Shown: in pieces, positions 52,401 to 64,000 of the stretch
Layout of the letters: every line of letters begins with the position of its first letter
Numbering within the stretch: the stretch's first letter is position 1
NCBI GenBank assembly: GCA_026874595.1
Contig: CM049310.1
Location: 27,823,058-27,887,057, forward strand
Direction: 5' to 3'
Origin: Sipunculus nudus
Lineage: Eukaryota > Annelida > Sipuncula > Golfingiida > Sipunculidae
Length of the DNA stretch: 64,000 bases
Position numbers and translations under genes: made by a program
The notes under the pieces: model-generated
What the model was told of the DNA's origin: nothing
Database searches by the model: none
The model's input: only the letters and a program-made list of their open reading frames with translations

Positions 52401-53421
52401 CGACACGTATGACATTTTGGCTTCAAGTAAAATTCTGTCTAGAGGTGACCTGGTGTCTTAAAGATGCTATACGGGATATAGGCATTTTTATTAAACCTGA
52501 TTCTTATCTAAGATATACCTTGAAATTCCACATAAAAATGATGACACCATGCAATAATGGAACCAAACCGTTTTGATAAATAAAGTAAGATATTTAGCGC
52601 TAAGATAAATATTTCAGTTACAAATATAAATTATTCCTATTCTACTTTTGCTGTATAGTCATTTTTTATCTTTATATAATCCATCTGAATATTCCGTGCA
52701 TACTCACTTTTTTTATTTGATTCTTATATTTTAATCCTCAGAAACAAAATTAACAGATAGGATGCATTTTCTTAGGCCTGGTAATCACCGGTCTATAGTC
52801 GGAATTCTCGATATAGTATAGTACCGTGCGCTTTCGGACCTCCTTCCCTTCGGACTTAATAGCTGCTGGTATCAGTTTCTATTATTAACAGAATTTTTTT
52901 ATATCTATAACATTTGCTCTTTGCTCATTTATTTTTAAACATTTACTTAACTTTTCTGGCTATGCCAAATGTTTTGTTTAATGTTTTATTGATTTGTTGT
53001 TGATTTTTTTTTCAATTGACGTATTTTACAATATATCTATAAAAAGTATTGATGTTTGTGCCCTGCGGTTTTACAAATTTTCAGAACATTAATTTGATGA
53101 ATATTGTACCTAACAGCATAAAATATATCGATTAAATATTGAATCGTTCTGCAAAAACAGAAACGATTGTTTTTATATTATCAAAAAAATTTACAATCGG
53201 CATCATATCTATTTACACATGCATTGTGTATTTCTCTCTGTCAAGGTATTGTTATGTTTGTCTTTTCTTTTTTAAATTTGCAGGATACGTCTATTGAAAT
53301 CATTATCAAACAAATTATTGAAAAGCATCATGTATATTACGCTATTTTGGCAAAATTTCAAAACATGAATTGAAACAGGTTCCATTTACAGCAGGAACAT
53401 ACAGGGGAAAATATCACATTT

Positions 53422-53517
<96 letters not shown>

Positions 53518-55164
53518 CAATGTGTGCAACCTGACCATGAAATGTAAAATATAAATTGGCATAAAAAGTATTACATTATAGATAAGAGCTTCAGAGATTC
53601 ATTATCCTGATGAAATATTTTGGTCAATGGAAGAGGAAAATAAACATTTTATTCAAAACAACCTTGAAGAAATATTTACTGGACGTTTTGAGGTTCTGTC
53701 AAATTTTCTGTTTATGTCTCTATGATATTATCAGGGTAATTTTTATAGGGACACATTTGTAATGTGAATAAAATATTATCAAAACCTTTAATTTGTTCAT
53801 GTTTCCACCATCATAAAATACGGTAACAGCGTAAAATATTGAGGAGTTAATATAATCTTGCTTTACAAAATAAAATAAAATATCAATATAATATAAAAAA
53901 CCGCGTCATGAATGTTACAAAACAGATTGAGTTTATGAAAAATATGCCATATTGAAGAAATTGAAAATGCTTGACACGTTGCTGACGAAATGATGACCAG
54001 TGCATTAGCCATAACTGGCTTCCGAGTTTTACACATTTGGACTATAACCGAGCATTTCTGAGCAAAAAATAGTCTATTACTTCGGATTGATAACCTTGAT
54101 TTTTTACATAATGATAGAATAGACCTTATTCTATCAATAAAAATAAAATGGTACTTTCCATTGATGTAGTAGCATTTTAATTAAGCTTCGATCATTGCTT
54201 TATTTAAAAAAATCCTTGCTTCCGACTTCGGACTTCCGAGTTTTACACATAGCCGTCTGGGAATCCCCTACCGCATGTTATGATTCTCCCGCTGAAGCCG
54301 TGTAGACGAGTTTTTTCGAGTGAAACCAGCCTCGGTATTAAAAACTGCTGCACGAATACACGTAAGTCAACCGTGGAAGTAATAATTATTATTTTCCCCA
54401 ACAGAATAACGTCACTTTTTATCTTAATTAAGGAAAATGACAGTTCTAGAAGTAGATGAAAATTAAAAAGTAGTGTCAGAAATGGCGTGCACATCTGCAT
54501 GCACATACTAAAATTGATGCGAACCCAATAGCTTGTACTGTCACCCCATCGTTCTTCAGTTCATCTAAAATCGACGTTTGGGGTGACAGGCTGTCGCTAC
54601 CTTTATATGCAACCCGTAACCAATAATATATATTAATTCCGTATCAATATACCAATATATCGATACCAATCGATACGCTCCATTGATGTATTTGATATAT
54701 TGTCATATTGAGGAAACACAAATACTGCTAACAATTGGGGTAACGTTATTTTGGTTATTTTGATATTTTTGACCTAGCGCAACAATTTTGCGATGTCCAG
54801 ATATACATGCGCCATCAAACTATTCAGAACTGCATGTCCAGCAGTTGGTCATTCAAGATAAATACAAGCCTTTGGGGCCAAGTCAATAAACGAACGGAAT
54901 AATATTCGAAAACATGTATATCTAAAGGGTTAAAAATCTTTAAAAAATAAAATATGAATATGACAGCTTAACATGTTATGATATATATTAAAATAAAATT
55001 ATTTTTAATAAAAAACCGATCTTTTGATTATTTAATATCAAATATAACTTCAGATTGTTACTCATGCAGATACTGATACACAATACACGTATCGTCAATA
55101 CGTATCGGGTATGGTATTTCAAGAGTGATATTAAAGGTTTTGTACCGGATTATGCTGAACTGTA

Positions 55165-55220
<56 letters not shown>

Positions 55221-55245
55221 TGTATATATATATACATATACATTG

Positions 55246-55277
<32 letters not shown>

Positions 55278-56262
55278 TATATTGATTGGTGGAAAATGGT
55301 TAACTAGACCTTTTTATGACACTTCATTGATTTTTTATATCTATGATGACACTTCATTCATTCTTTGAATAATATGATTTTCTTACTTTATTTCTTTCTA
55401 TTTATTTTTATTCGTTAATTTAACTCCTTCAGTGCTTGCACAAATAGGATACAATCATCGTAGTTTTTATATATATTATTTTTAAAATCTCGAAATTCCA
55501 AGTCTTTTGACGAAGCGTCATTAATAGAAAAATAAATCAAAATGATCCATATATTATATATAGGATAATTAAACTGGATACTGCAGGAAAACAAAGACCC
55601 AGATGGCGGACAGCCTCTTATTAAGCACCTTGATTTGTGTATATATACTACTTTCATATCAGTAAGGTGACAAGAAATATGTAAAAAGGGACTGCCATAA
55701 ATATTGTTGTCGGCTAGAAACCTACATTGATAAGTTTGCGTTATGTAAACACAGGCTGATTGACAGCTGAGCTACATTGTCTTGTTATAAGTAATTAATC
55801 ATGGGTTAATCACGGTCTATCGATGATTAACGCGCGGCCTCGAGAGCATATGAATTATATACCGGCCATAATTGGAGTAAAAACCTAAGGGGGAGAGAGG
55901 GAGGTACAGGGCATGCTTCCAAATCGGTCAACGAGCTAATTAAAAAAAAAACATAGTTTGCAAAAAATTAATTTTCTTGTATTCTCACTTTTTCATTTTC
56001 CTAATACGTCACAGGCATTGAATTGTGTCTTGTTCTTGTAAAGCTCTTAATGTTGCAGCGGCTCAAATTACCCTCCCCTTTTTATATTAAAGAATTTGAT
56101 TTTTAAAATAAGAAAATAGTTTCTGTTGATCGAAATATGAAAATCAGCAATTTCTACGTCTATATGTCTGAAACTAATTTAAAAATGTAAATTGTTTCCT
56201 TAAGACATGGACCTTGCGTCAATGCAGCGTGAATAAAATTTTAGTTGATTCCGTAATGAATG

Positions 56263-56311
<49 letters not shown>

Positions 56312-57296
56312 TTATTGTCACCGGCATGGATCTGCCTTTACATCTAAGGGATATGGTACCAAACGAAAGGTCGTTTTGAGGCTGGTAACAGAGTGGAAGG
56401 TGTTGTGACTGATTTTATGTGAATGATGTTATGAACGAAATGAGAAAAGCAAAGAGTTTTTGACCTACAAAACCGGAAAAATAAGATAATAACTGTTTAA
56501 TACCTAAAGAGAGTGTCGAAACTACCCAAGATAGCACCATTACAGCCCACTTACAAAAAGATTGTGTGCAATGTGAGGGAGGACCAACCAAGGCAAGGGA
56601 ATCCCTTCTCCGATTTCCTGCCCCGGGGCGGTTCGCGCCTCAAATGTACTGCTTTACGGCCTACCTATATGCATAATCTCCTCCCCTATTGTCTAGTACC
56701 ATGGTATCAACTCGAAATCAACGTCAAAGACATATTTTTTGTCAAAAGCTAGGAATTCACTTAAGATACAAGGGAACACCTCACTTGAACAGTTCTGCTG
56801 AACAGGCACGCGTGGATCGGGGGGGGGGGGGGAGGGTTGGGGTTCGAGAACGTTTTACCCTCAAGTTGAAATAAAATGGTCGTTAAGTAAATAGATTATT
56901 TCATGGCTTTCCTGTGTATCCGGCTGAATGAATGTTTTAAATATGTGTAGTTATGTTTGTGCGTAATTTCTTATTCATGTTAAATATTAAATGAATTTTA
57001 TTTTATGTGCCACACAGTCAGAATGTTTTCGAAAAGGGAAGTTGGAAGGCTTGAACATTGCTGAAAACCTCAATGACTAAATAAAATATTACTGAAAGTG
57101 TATTTATTTAGGTAATATGTTTTTTACCATATTAATTTGAAATGTTGAGTTTATGAAGACCTATCAGCTGCCCTAAAATGTTACTTGGAATCAATGCTGC
57201 GATGGGTCATTAATTTAATGGAAATTTGTGAAATCAGCGTAAACAATAACACCACATCACATATTCATTCACATACACACATGCATGTATACTTAT

Positions 57297-57371
<75 letters not shown>

Positions 57372-60300
57372 GTTGTGTTGTTTCAAAACATGTAAGCTCG
57401 AACTAGATATCAAGAATATATCGTTTGAACAGGAAACCATAGACCTTATCAAAGAGACCATTGACTTGGGAATACTGGACTGGGATTTAGCATATGACAT
57501 CCTGGTCGACGTCTGTAAGGAAGCCGTGGTCGAGATCGATCCTAACTTCCAGAAAGACATCTTCTGTCCCGGTCTGATAAGGCTGCAAGGAAAGGCTGTG
57601 AGTTTCGAAGAAAAATTATAGCCAGTTTTACAAAGTAACATAAATAAATTTAGTTTTGTGTGATTTCCTCAATTTCCCACAAATATTGGTTCTATTCCTA
57701 AATATCTGGATCGCAACTTGAGTTTAAATAAATATTATATGCACATATTCTTTAAGTTCGAATTAAGAAAAAAACCGTCGCTTCTGCATGATAATGTGGT
57801 CTTTTTATTTCGTTTCTAGATTTTTAAGGACTGTTAAGAACCTGTCTTATATATGTATCTTTTAATAACACTTCGGATATTTTAAAAGTAAATAGTGTCA
57901 ATGAATATTTTTATGAGCTGTATCAAAGTTTGATTATATTGCAGCTATTTGACATCTTTACCAAGGTGAGTGACTTGAGCATTTCGTCTGAAACAGTATG
58001 TCAAAGGATGAACCTATGCTTTGATCCAGCGCCATCCGGATTTGAGTTTTTCCGCCGAAAGAAGTCAACAAAAACACGATTTCCGGCTGGACAAATCGAA
58101 AAGCTGCGCGTGCAGATTGTCAAGAATCTGATGCCTGCAGGGATACCATCAGCACTGTCGGGCAAAGGAAGAACTAAAGTAGAATCTAAGAGTACAACCT
58201 TCACAGTAGTCCAGCTCACGGATATTCATATTAGCCCCGACTATACTGAGGTTTGTTATTATTCCCAGTCGGACCATATCTCAATGAGTGTTACAGTTAT
58301 GTACCAAGATAATGCTGTGTCTTCAATAAAATCATCTATAATCTCACGGTCATTGTACAGCCTGTTTTCAGCGGCAATGGAATCCACCACATATATGAAC
58401 TTTTTCTCTATATAGCAATCCATAATAAATGCGATTTTTCCTGATTAAACTAAATATTTTATCAATTTGTCTGTAATTTGTTCAAATTTATAGGATATAT
58501 GATAAAACTACTGTTTTGTTGACAAACTTACTTTTACCGGTGTAAATGGTATTAATTTTCATCAAAGGACCTTTTATATTCAGAGCTGCACATGTAAATT
58601 CAACACTTTTTACGTTTTGTTTTGATGTAAGTTGAAAGTAGATTTCAGTGGGCCAATCTATAACAGCTTTTTAGTTGTTTTTATCAAATATATTCCAGGG
58701 AAGCCCAACGGACTGCGGTTTATACGTCTGTTGTTATTCCTACTATAGGGGAACCGTAAGTCAGTTTTATGTTTCTTACTGTATCAGATTACTTTCTTAA
58801 CGGCACTTAGCTAAATAGTTTTCATTTGATAATACATAGGCTTTCCTAGCTATGTCAGCTTTTCCCAGCTTGATACCGTGTCAACTTATCCGCTGGATAT
58901 TGCATTGTTGGGGCAAATTTCATGCCATCCCAATGTCTTTCTAGGGAAGCGCAGGAAATTATGGAGACTACAACTGTAACATTCCTGAGAGGACATTTAA
59001 ACTTTTCCTGGATAAGATCAAAGGACTAACCCCTCAGCCTGACTTTATTCTATATTCTGGTGAGTCAAGGGCTTAGATTAGTTTTTTTTAAATACAGTTA
59101 AGCTAAATTTGAAAAAAAAATAGCATATTGGAAGAGGTTCAAGTACTTCCAATAAATATGACTATTTAAACACGACACCTCACTTTGTGCATCTTTATAG
59201 TCCATTTAAATAAAAAAAAGTAAAATAAAAGGGAAGTTGAAAGACAAATTGATACCAACGATTATATTTAAAATATGTTACATGCATTATAATGAAACCT
59301 TTCATATAAATCTTGAATCATTTTTTCACCTCAAATTCAAATAAAACTGGAGTGGGAAGCTAGCCCTGGGAATTAGATTGAAAGGTAAAATACAATATAA
59401 GTCAAAGATGTCTATACCTCAATACAGGTGACCACCCTCCACATCAGATGCACAACGAGACGTACGAATTCCAGATGGACAGCACCAGAAACTTGATCAG
59501 TCTGTTAACCCGAGAAATGTCGGGGAGAAAAATATATCCGGCCATAGCCAACCACGGTAAGGCTGTTTAAAGAGTCAGCAATTTTAAAGAATGAGTACGG
59601 AGAACCCAGACCGCATGCAGACGCGTGGAGTTTACGGACCACGAAGGATCACCACGGATGAGCTGTACGGAACACCAGGGAACGCTCATCCTTGGGCATC
59701 CGTAGGCTGGTCTGGGATAATGTGACTAGGGCTTTCAGTGAATGTTCGTAAACAAATTGCAGGCGTATGAGTTAACGCCGTTGGCTACAAATAAACCTGG
59801 TACAATGTTTTAAACTTCGTGCTTTACTTTGAGCAAACATAATGCAAAAGCATGCAGTAGTTTTCTTTTAACAGCCCAGCATTTCCTGTTCTCAGCTCTA
59901 TTAAAAAAATGCACAGCGAAAAAATATTACAAGGAGCAAAATATACTGAATTAGCGTATTAGGATGACATATACTGTGGTTGGCTTGTTATTCGCGGTGG
60001 TTTCAATTTCGCGATATTCGCGGTCGTGGAAAAGCCGCGAAATTGAAACCACGCAGATATGAAACCTTGCTGTTATGGGAACATATATAGTCTCTGTAGT
60101 TGCCACCAGGTAGCAATAATGGGCATTAGTGGAAAATAAATATAATTAAAATGATGATCATGTTGATCGCAGCGTGCAACGTATTCACGATCTAGTTTAA
60201 TATACAAAAAATGCTAAGTTCTCATTAGAAGTTCTGCACGTCTGATTTTATTTATTAAACTGCGATCGCTTGAACTCTCCCCGTTTACGTTTTGTCGGCT

Positions 60301-60960
60301 GACGGTCGATCTGATCATTCGCCGCTTAGAGTAACTCTGCTCTTTCTTCAAGTTCACACTCGCGGGTATCAGGCATACCTGCCATGCGCGCCGCTTCAGG
60401 AATATGGCCCCTTCCGTAACTAACTTGTTATGTCCATGGAACAATGTACCTAATACGTAATCTTTTTATATTGATCTGTGATGGCCAAGCTATGAAACTA
60501 ATGCCCCTTTGAAGCGGCATCGCCAGCTATCGTCATTGACGGTCATTTTTGTTTTAGCAAAACAAACGTGTGAAACAGAATTTAGGCTATACCTATTTTG
60601 GTGTTTATTAAAATATTGATATATGCCCCATCGCGAAAATAAAACCGCGTGAAACTATGAAAAATTGCTTGAGCGCGAAAATTGAGCCCCGTAAATATAA
60701 AGCCAACCACAGTATGCAGTTTACTTAGTTAACTTTTTTTTCTGTACTTTCACTTTCAACATCTTGAGTCTCTGAATCTAAAACTGAGTCACTTTAAAGC
60801 AAGAATGTCCGTTTCCAACTCCGGTAAGTACATTCCAAAACAAAAATTGTGCGGTCAAACCCTCAGATACCGCGCATTTTGACTCATATAATCCCTCATG
60901 CATGCGGTCAACCTCTTTACACCTGATGGGAAACCATGTACTTCAATATATAATAAATAA

Positions 60961-61009
<49 letters not shown>

Positions 61010-61739
61010 TTGTAAAATTGGTATCTGTTTCCTGTTTTACAGAAATGTTTCCTACAAATCATTTTTCAATGCAAGAATGGCCAGAAACAAGGGTAAGTGT
61101 GTAGTTTCGACAGTATAAAGCCGGCAGTATATATAAATATATATAAAGCCTAACAACAAAAACGAAAAATGTCAATATTGTGCGATATTTTGCGCTATAG
61201 TGCACTTAAGCGGATAACTGATACAAAATCTTGCAGCCGATGGTAAATGAGTTCGCCAGTCTGTGGTCTCCGTTTGCTGATTTTGGAGACGCACAAAACT
61301 CGTCGATGAGGGCTGGAGGATACTACACAGTGCTGGCTAAACCTGGACTCAGGATCCTAGCATTCAATACTAATTACGGGTAAATAGAAAAAGTGGTAGT
61401 GATTTAACTGAATGACTTAGAATAATTAAGCTGTCCATAGGATGCGGATCAGTAAAATATTGAAATATAGCATCAACTGATGAACGCATAATTTAAATTT
61501 TTTCCAAGCATTTTCCAATCTATTTGCTTATATATAAATTTATTTTTATCATAATCTGTTCATATAAATAATCGATATGATATATGGCAAGGTGCATATT
61601 TACAAAGTGTTTGTATTTCTTCCAAATCAGATACGCTTTAAACTTTTACAACATTCTGAATTATGATCACCCCGAATATGAGAACCAAAAGAAGTTCATG
61701 GAAGACACACTGCGGGACGCTCAGAGTAACGGCGAAAAG
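49444..61739 (+). CDS. Acid sphingomyelinase-like phosphodiesterase, gene B (5' nine exons, runs off the window)
   Basis: Exons with GT/AG sites: 49444-49698, 57433-57597, 57945-58250, 58699-58755, 58945-59059, 59428-59556, 61043-61092, 61237-61379 and 61631-61739. Lengths and phases of exons 4-9 equal those of gene A. Exon 1 encodes a signal peptide (MRVILFSLCVAALLVW) and CETCK; exon 2 the saposin part; exon 3 TVVQLTDIHISPDY; exons 5/6 YSGDHPP; exons 6/7 NHE. The exons with GHHPPG and FGHTH are not found before 64000, so they must lie downstream. Intron 1 is 7.7 kb and full of microsatellites. A recent-looking but diverged inverted duplicate of gene A. Confidence 0.85.
50068..50140 (-). repeat. 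tRNA-derived SINE-like fragment
   Basis: On the minus strand GGTTCGGATCC (50090-50080) fits the tRNA B box, and an upstream AGGCGGATGGAACACTGG resembles the A-box/D-arm side. The cloverleaf is too degenerate for a real tRNA. Lies in intron 1 of gene B. Confidence 0.4.
53425..53514 (+). repeat. (TA)n microsatellite
   Basis: About 90 bp of TA, with one AATAT interruption near 53462. Confidence 0.95.
55167..55281 (+). repeat. (TA)n microsatellite with ATACATTG interruptions
   Basis: TA tract interrupted by short GTATA/ATACATTG words. Open frames of Ile/Tyr across it are artefacts. Confidence 0.95.
56263..56310 (+). repeat. (TA)n microsatellite
   Basis: About 48 bp of TA in intron 1 of gene B. 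Confidence 0.93.
57298..57369 (+). repeat. (CA)n(TA)n compound microsatellite next to exon 2 of gene B
   Basis: Short CA tract followed by about 58 bp of TA, ending 64 bp before the exon 2 acceptor. Confidence 0.93.
59974..60712. mobile_element. 739-bp MITE with inverted ends and TA flanks
   Basis: The left end CTGTGGTTGGCTT and right end AAGCCAACCACAG are exact inverted copies, each bordered by TA, consistent with a TA target duplication (Tc1/mariner-like or another TA-targeting family). Subterminal hairpin: GTGGTTTCAATTTCGCG near 59997 pairs with CGCGAAATTGAAACCAC near 60036. No transposase. It lies in intron 6 of gene B and contains the non-credible minus frame 60214-60444. Confidence 0.75.
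60957..61004 (+). repeat. (TAAA/TA)n microsatellite
   Basis: AATAAATAAATA followed by a TA tract, about 40 bp before exon 7 of gene B. Confidence 0.9.
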
Positions 61740-62667
61740 GTGGGCGACAATTTCTCTAGCGGATCTACTGTCTTTGTTCAAACTCTATATTATAATATTA
61801 ACACTATAATAGTATTTGGAACTTGCCTGTGTCCCGGATCAGTAACAGGTCTTCGAGGGCAAAAGGTATTTGGGGCCAGATATGAACGTAGCCTAGAACG
61901 TAGAACTCGTTTGAATTGAGAGCTGAAGTTCCCGCGTCCGAGCTAACTTGAGTATCCAAAACAAAACAGTACAATCGCTCATGTGCGATTTAATGACAGT
62001 TCAGAATCGAAACTCTAGATTAATACTTTTACCGCGCAGGGAAAACGTGTTGCCTAAGGAACTAAATAAGCCAAACATTATTGGATAACGTTCACCATCC
62101 TTTATACAGCTACATCTAAGGACTGGATTCGAAGATCTTCAGGGGCGTAGCCAGATAGGGGCCGCACGGCGCCCCCCCCCCCCCCCCCCCACTTCCAGGT
62201 GGCATCCAGTACTCCCCGTCCTACCGGAATTTCACTCCATCTAATAATGATAACATTTTCAGAAACACAATCATGAAAATCCTGTCACTGGTATCAGCAG
62301 ATTTGGGACTTATTTCTACATTTCTTTAAGTTTAATCCTCCAAATATGATATTTGAAGCTCAGCTGACTATAAGTCATCTGAGCTATATTGATGGTCCTT
62401 TGTCCGTCATCTGTCTGCCAGTTGGGTAACAGGGAAACTATTTGAAATCTACGAATCCAAAATTCAACATACAGTTAGATGTCCTTAAGTTCTCCTACCA
62501 AACCCAAAACTAGGTCACTGCGATTTTTTCCCTTAGAAAATTAAGGAAAAACCTTCGTTTTCCAGTAAAAGCCTGTTGTTACACTTCAAGAGTGCCTTAT
62601 ATTAAAACACTGACGTTTTGTTTATATTTAGCACAGATAATCCTCTATATATTTCCTATGTATATGT
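61740..62667. other. Intron 9 of gene B, no feature besides a C-homopolymer
   Basis: A run of about 20 C lies near 62173-62191. No exon with the expected GHHPPG motif is present. Otherwise AT-rich without signals I can assign. Confidence 0.5.
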
Positions 62668-64000
62668 TAGAGCCCTGCGCGGGCCAAAACCCGCCCCGCG
62701 GGCTGCGGGGGCCCGCAACCGCCCCGCCCCGCGGGCCCTCGCGGGCCCCCGCGGGCCGACTTTTTCAGGATTTTGTGGGGCGGGGCGGGGCGGGTGCGGG
62801 CTAAAAGGTGGGATATGCGGGGCGGGGCGGGTTACATGATATTTTAGTGCGGGTATCTGCAGGCCGAAAACATGGTTATATAGTGAGACGATGATCACAT
62901 TTACTTAAATGTAAAGCACTGCAGGTCTGTTTATGTTCTTTCGTTATTCAATTTTCTTAATAACTACATTATTATATATTGCACTTGTGAAATATAAGTT
63001 CCCTGAGTTTTGAGACAGATTAATCTTTGAAGGACCACTTTTCAGAGTATTGCACAAATGTACCTCGGAATAGCGATGCATAATTATAGGCTGTTCAGCA
63101 TTGTAGGCCTATACTTGTGGCCAGTCTCAGATATTACGTAACATGGCTGGGGGCAGAGCACCAGGATTATGCCTGTAATATTATAATAGTCACAGCATGG
63201 GTGCATATGGCTCTGTCACCAGCTGGATATAGCTTTACGTAACTCGCAAAGACTGAGGTGTACTTATCATGGATGAGCCAATGAACACTGGCTAGAGGAC
63301 TGCATTGGCAAAGCTGAATGAGATAACGAGCATGGCACTCATTTAATATCTTCTCTTGTGTACACAACCATGACCTAGAGCTGACTCCCTCTGCAGTACC
63401 ACAGCCTTCCATTTTCAGCTAATTAGCTTATCATCACTGAACAGAATCCATGTCTTTGTCAAATAAAAGGTGTGAACTGTGTTGAGCAAGTACTGTCCTC
63501 CAGCCAGTGCAGCTTTTGACCAGCTAGTAGTGTAACTCTAGGCATACAAACTTGATAGAAAATGATTGCTTTATGCTTGAGTTTTATTTTGTGTTTCCTT
63601 ATAGCAGCATATGCATGGAAAATATGTTTAAACTTTAATTATATATTGTTAGAAAAATATCTGAATATATTGAATTTATAATTACTTTAAATATTTAAAG
63701 GGGACACAAAGACAATATTTGATTAGTGTATCCCAGTTACTGACATTTCCACTTACATAACGGTTAATAACTGTATTTGGGCAAGTGGTAATTTCTTTAA
63801 AACAAAAATAAAATACAAGTGAAAAAAAAACTGGAAACGTCATACCAACAGCAAAACATGGTATCTACTCACAGAAGTTGGTCATTCATGCATTATAAAA
63901 ATATGAAAATAATCATATATTTTTAGTGTAAGCCATCCTTTTGGTTGTCTCTTATCATGTCTTATGTTTATTTGCGGGTTGAATGCGGGTTGACTTTTGG
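62668..64000. mobile_element. Possible hAT-like DNA transposon end with GC-rich subterminal repeats
   Basis: TAGAGCCCTGCGCGGGCC at 62668 resembles hAT termini (TAGAG-type start). It is followed by 160 bp of dense CGGGC/GCCCCGC and GGCGGGGCGGG words forming inverted repeats in otherwise AT-rich DNA. Related GCGGGTTG words reappear at the very end of the window (about 63975-63992), so the element may extend to or past the edge. No transposase ORF is seen between. Confidence 0.35.

Noticed and set aside
55058-55307. Ile/Tyr repeat peptides on both strands
   Set aside because: Translations of a TA microsatellite.

Overview
The window is animal nuclear DNA: AT-rich, with intron-split genes bounded by GT/AG splice sites, long (TA)n and (CA/TG)n microsatellites, LINE and MITE debris, and one very large inserted element. 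The host is probably a lophotrochozoan and plausibly a mollusc. That is an inference from the style of the repeats and of the sphingomyelinase genes, and nothing in the sequence proves it.

Host part. Two paralogous acid-sphingomyelinase-like genes (secreted, saposin-B plus calcineurin-like phosphoesterase) lie head to head. Gene A is on the minus strand with exons from 43432 down to 2969. Gene B is on the plus strand from 49444 to beyond the window end. The phase pattern of exons 2-9 is the same in both. All five metal-site motifs of the phosphoesterase can be read in gene A. The 6 kb between them and the long introns hold a decayed LINE, a SINE-like repeat, two MITE-like elements, a 40-bp minisatellite, microsatellites and, near the right edge, a possible hAT-like end.

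Inserted element. Intron 7 of gene A carries a 31,905-bp Maverick/Polinton-type element (6005-37909). It has 325-bp terminal inverted repeats differing at about 3 positions and a perfect 6-bp target duplication (AATAAG, 5999-6004 and 37910-37915). It encodes the Polinton core set: a protein-primed family-B DNA polymerase, an A32-type packaging ATPase, a retrovirus-like integrase with chromodomain, major capsid proteins and penton-like minor capsid proteins. Unusually it has two tandem major-capsid paralogs, three penton-like paralogs, a two-repeat PC4-like DNA-binding protein, a RING protein, an AT-hook protein, a protein with an LC8-binding-like QT ladder, and an overprinted pair of proteins from two ATGs 7 nt apart. 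I could not find the usual adenain-type protease.

Layout of the element. Left TIR, then a 90-bp x 11 tandem array, then minus-strand accessory genes (7770-11633), then a bidirectional promoter. A long plus-strand block follows (polymerase, ATPase, Trp/Tyr-rich protein, basic proteins, penton 1, integrase, small proteins, MCP1, MCP2). After it come the minus-strand RING gene, a second bidirectional promoter, the PC4-like gene, pentons 2 and 3, two further genes, and the right TIR. Most transcription units have a TATA box roughly 35-45 nt before the ATG. Non-structural genes additionally have CCGGAA/CCGGAAGT (ETS-like) motifs that capsid-gene promoters lack, which suggests two expression classes.

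State of the copy. Polymerase, ATPase, both capsid genes, all pentons and several others carry frameshifts (often in homopolymers) or in-frame TAA codons. The integrase, RING, PC4-like, LC8-ladder and overprinted genes are open. This copy is probably a recent but defective insertion, unless the indels are assembly errors. Breaks are described in place and are not repaired.
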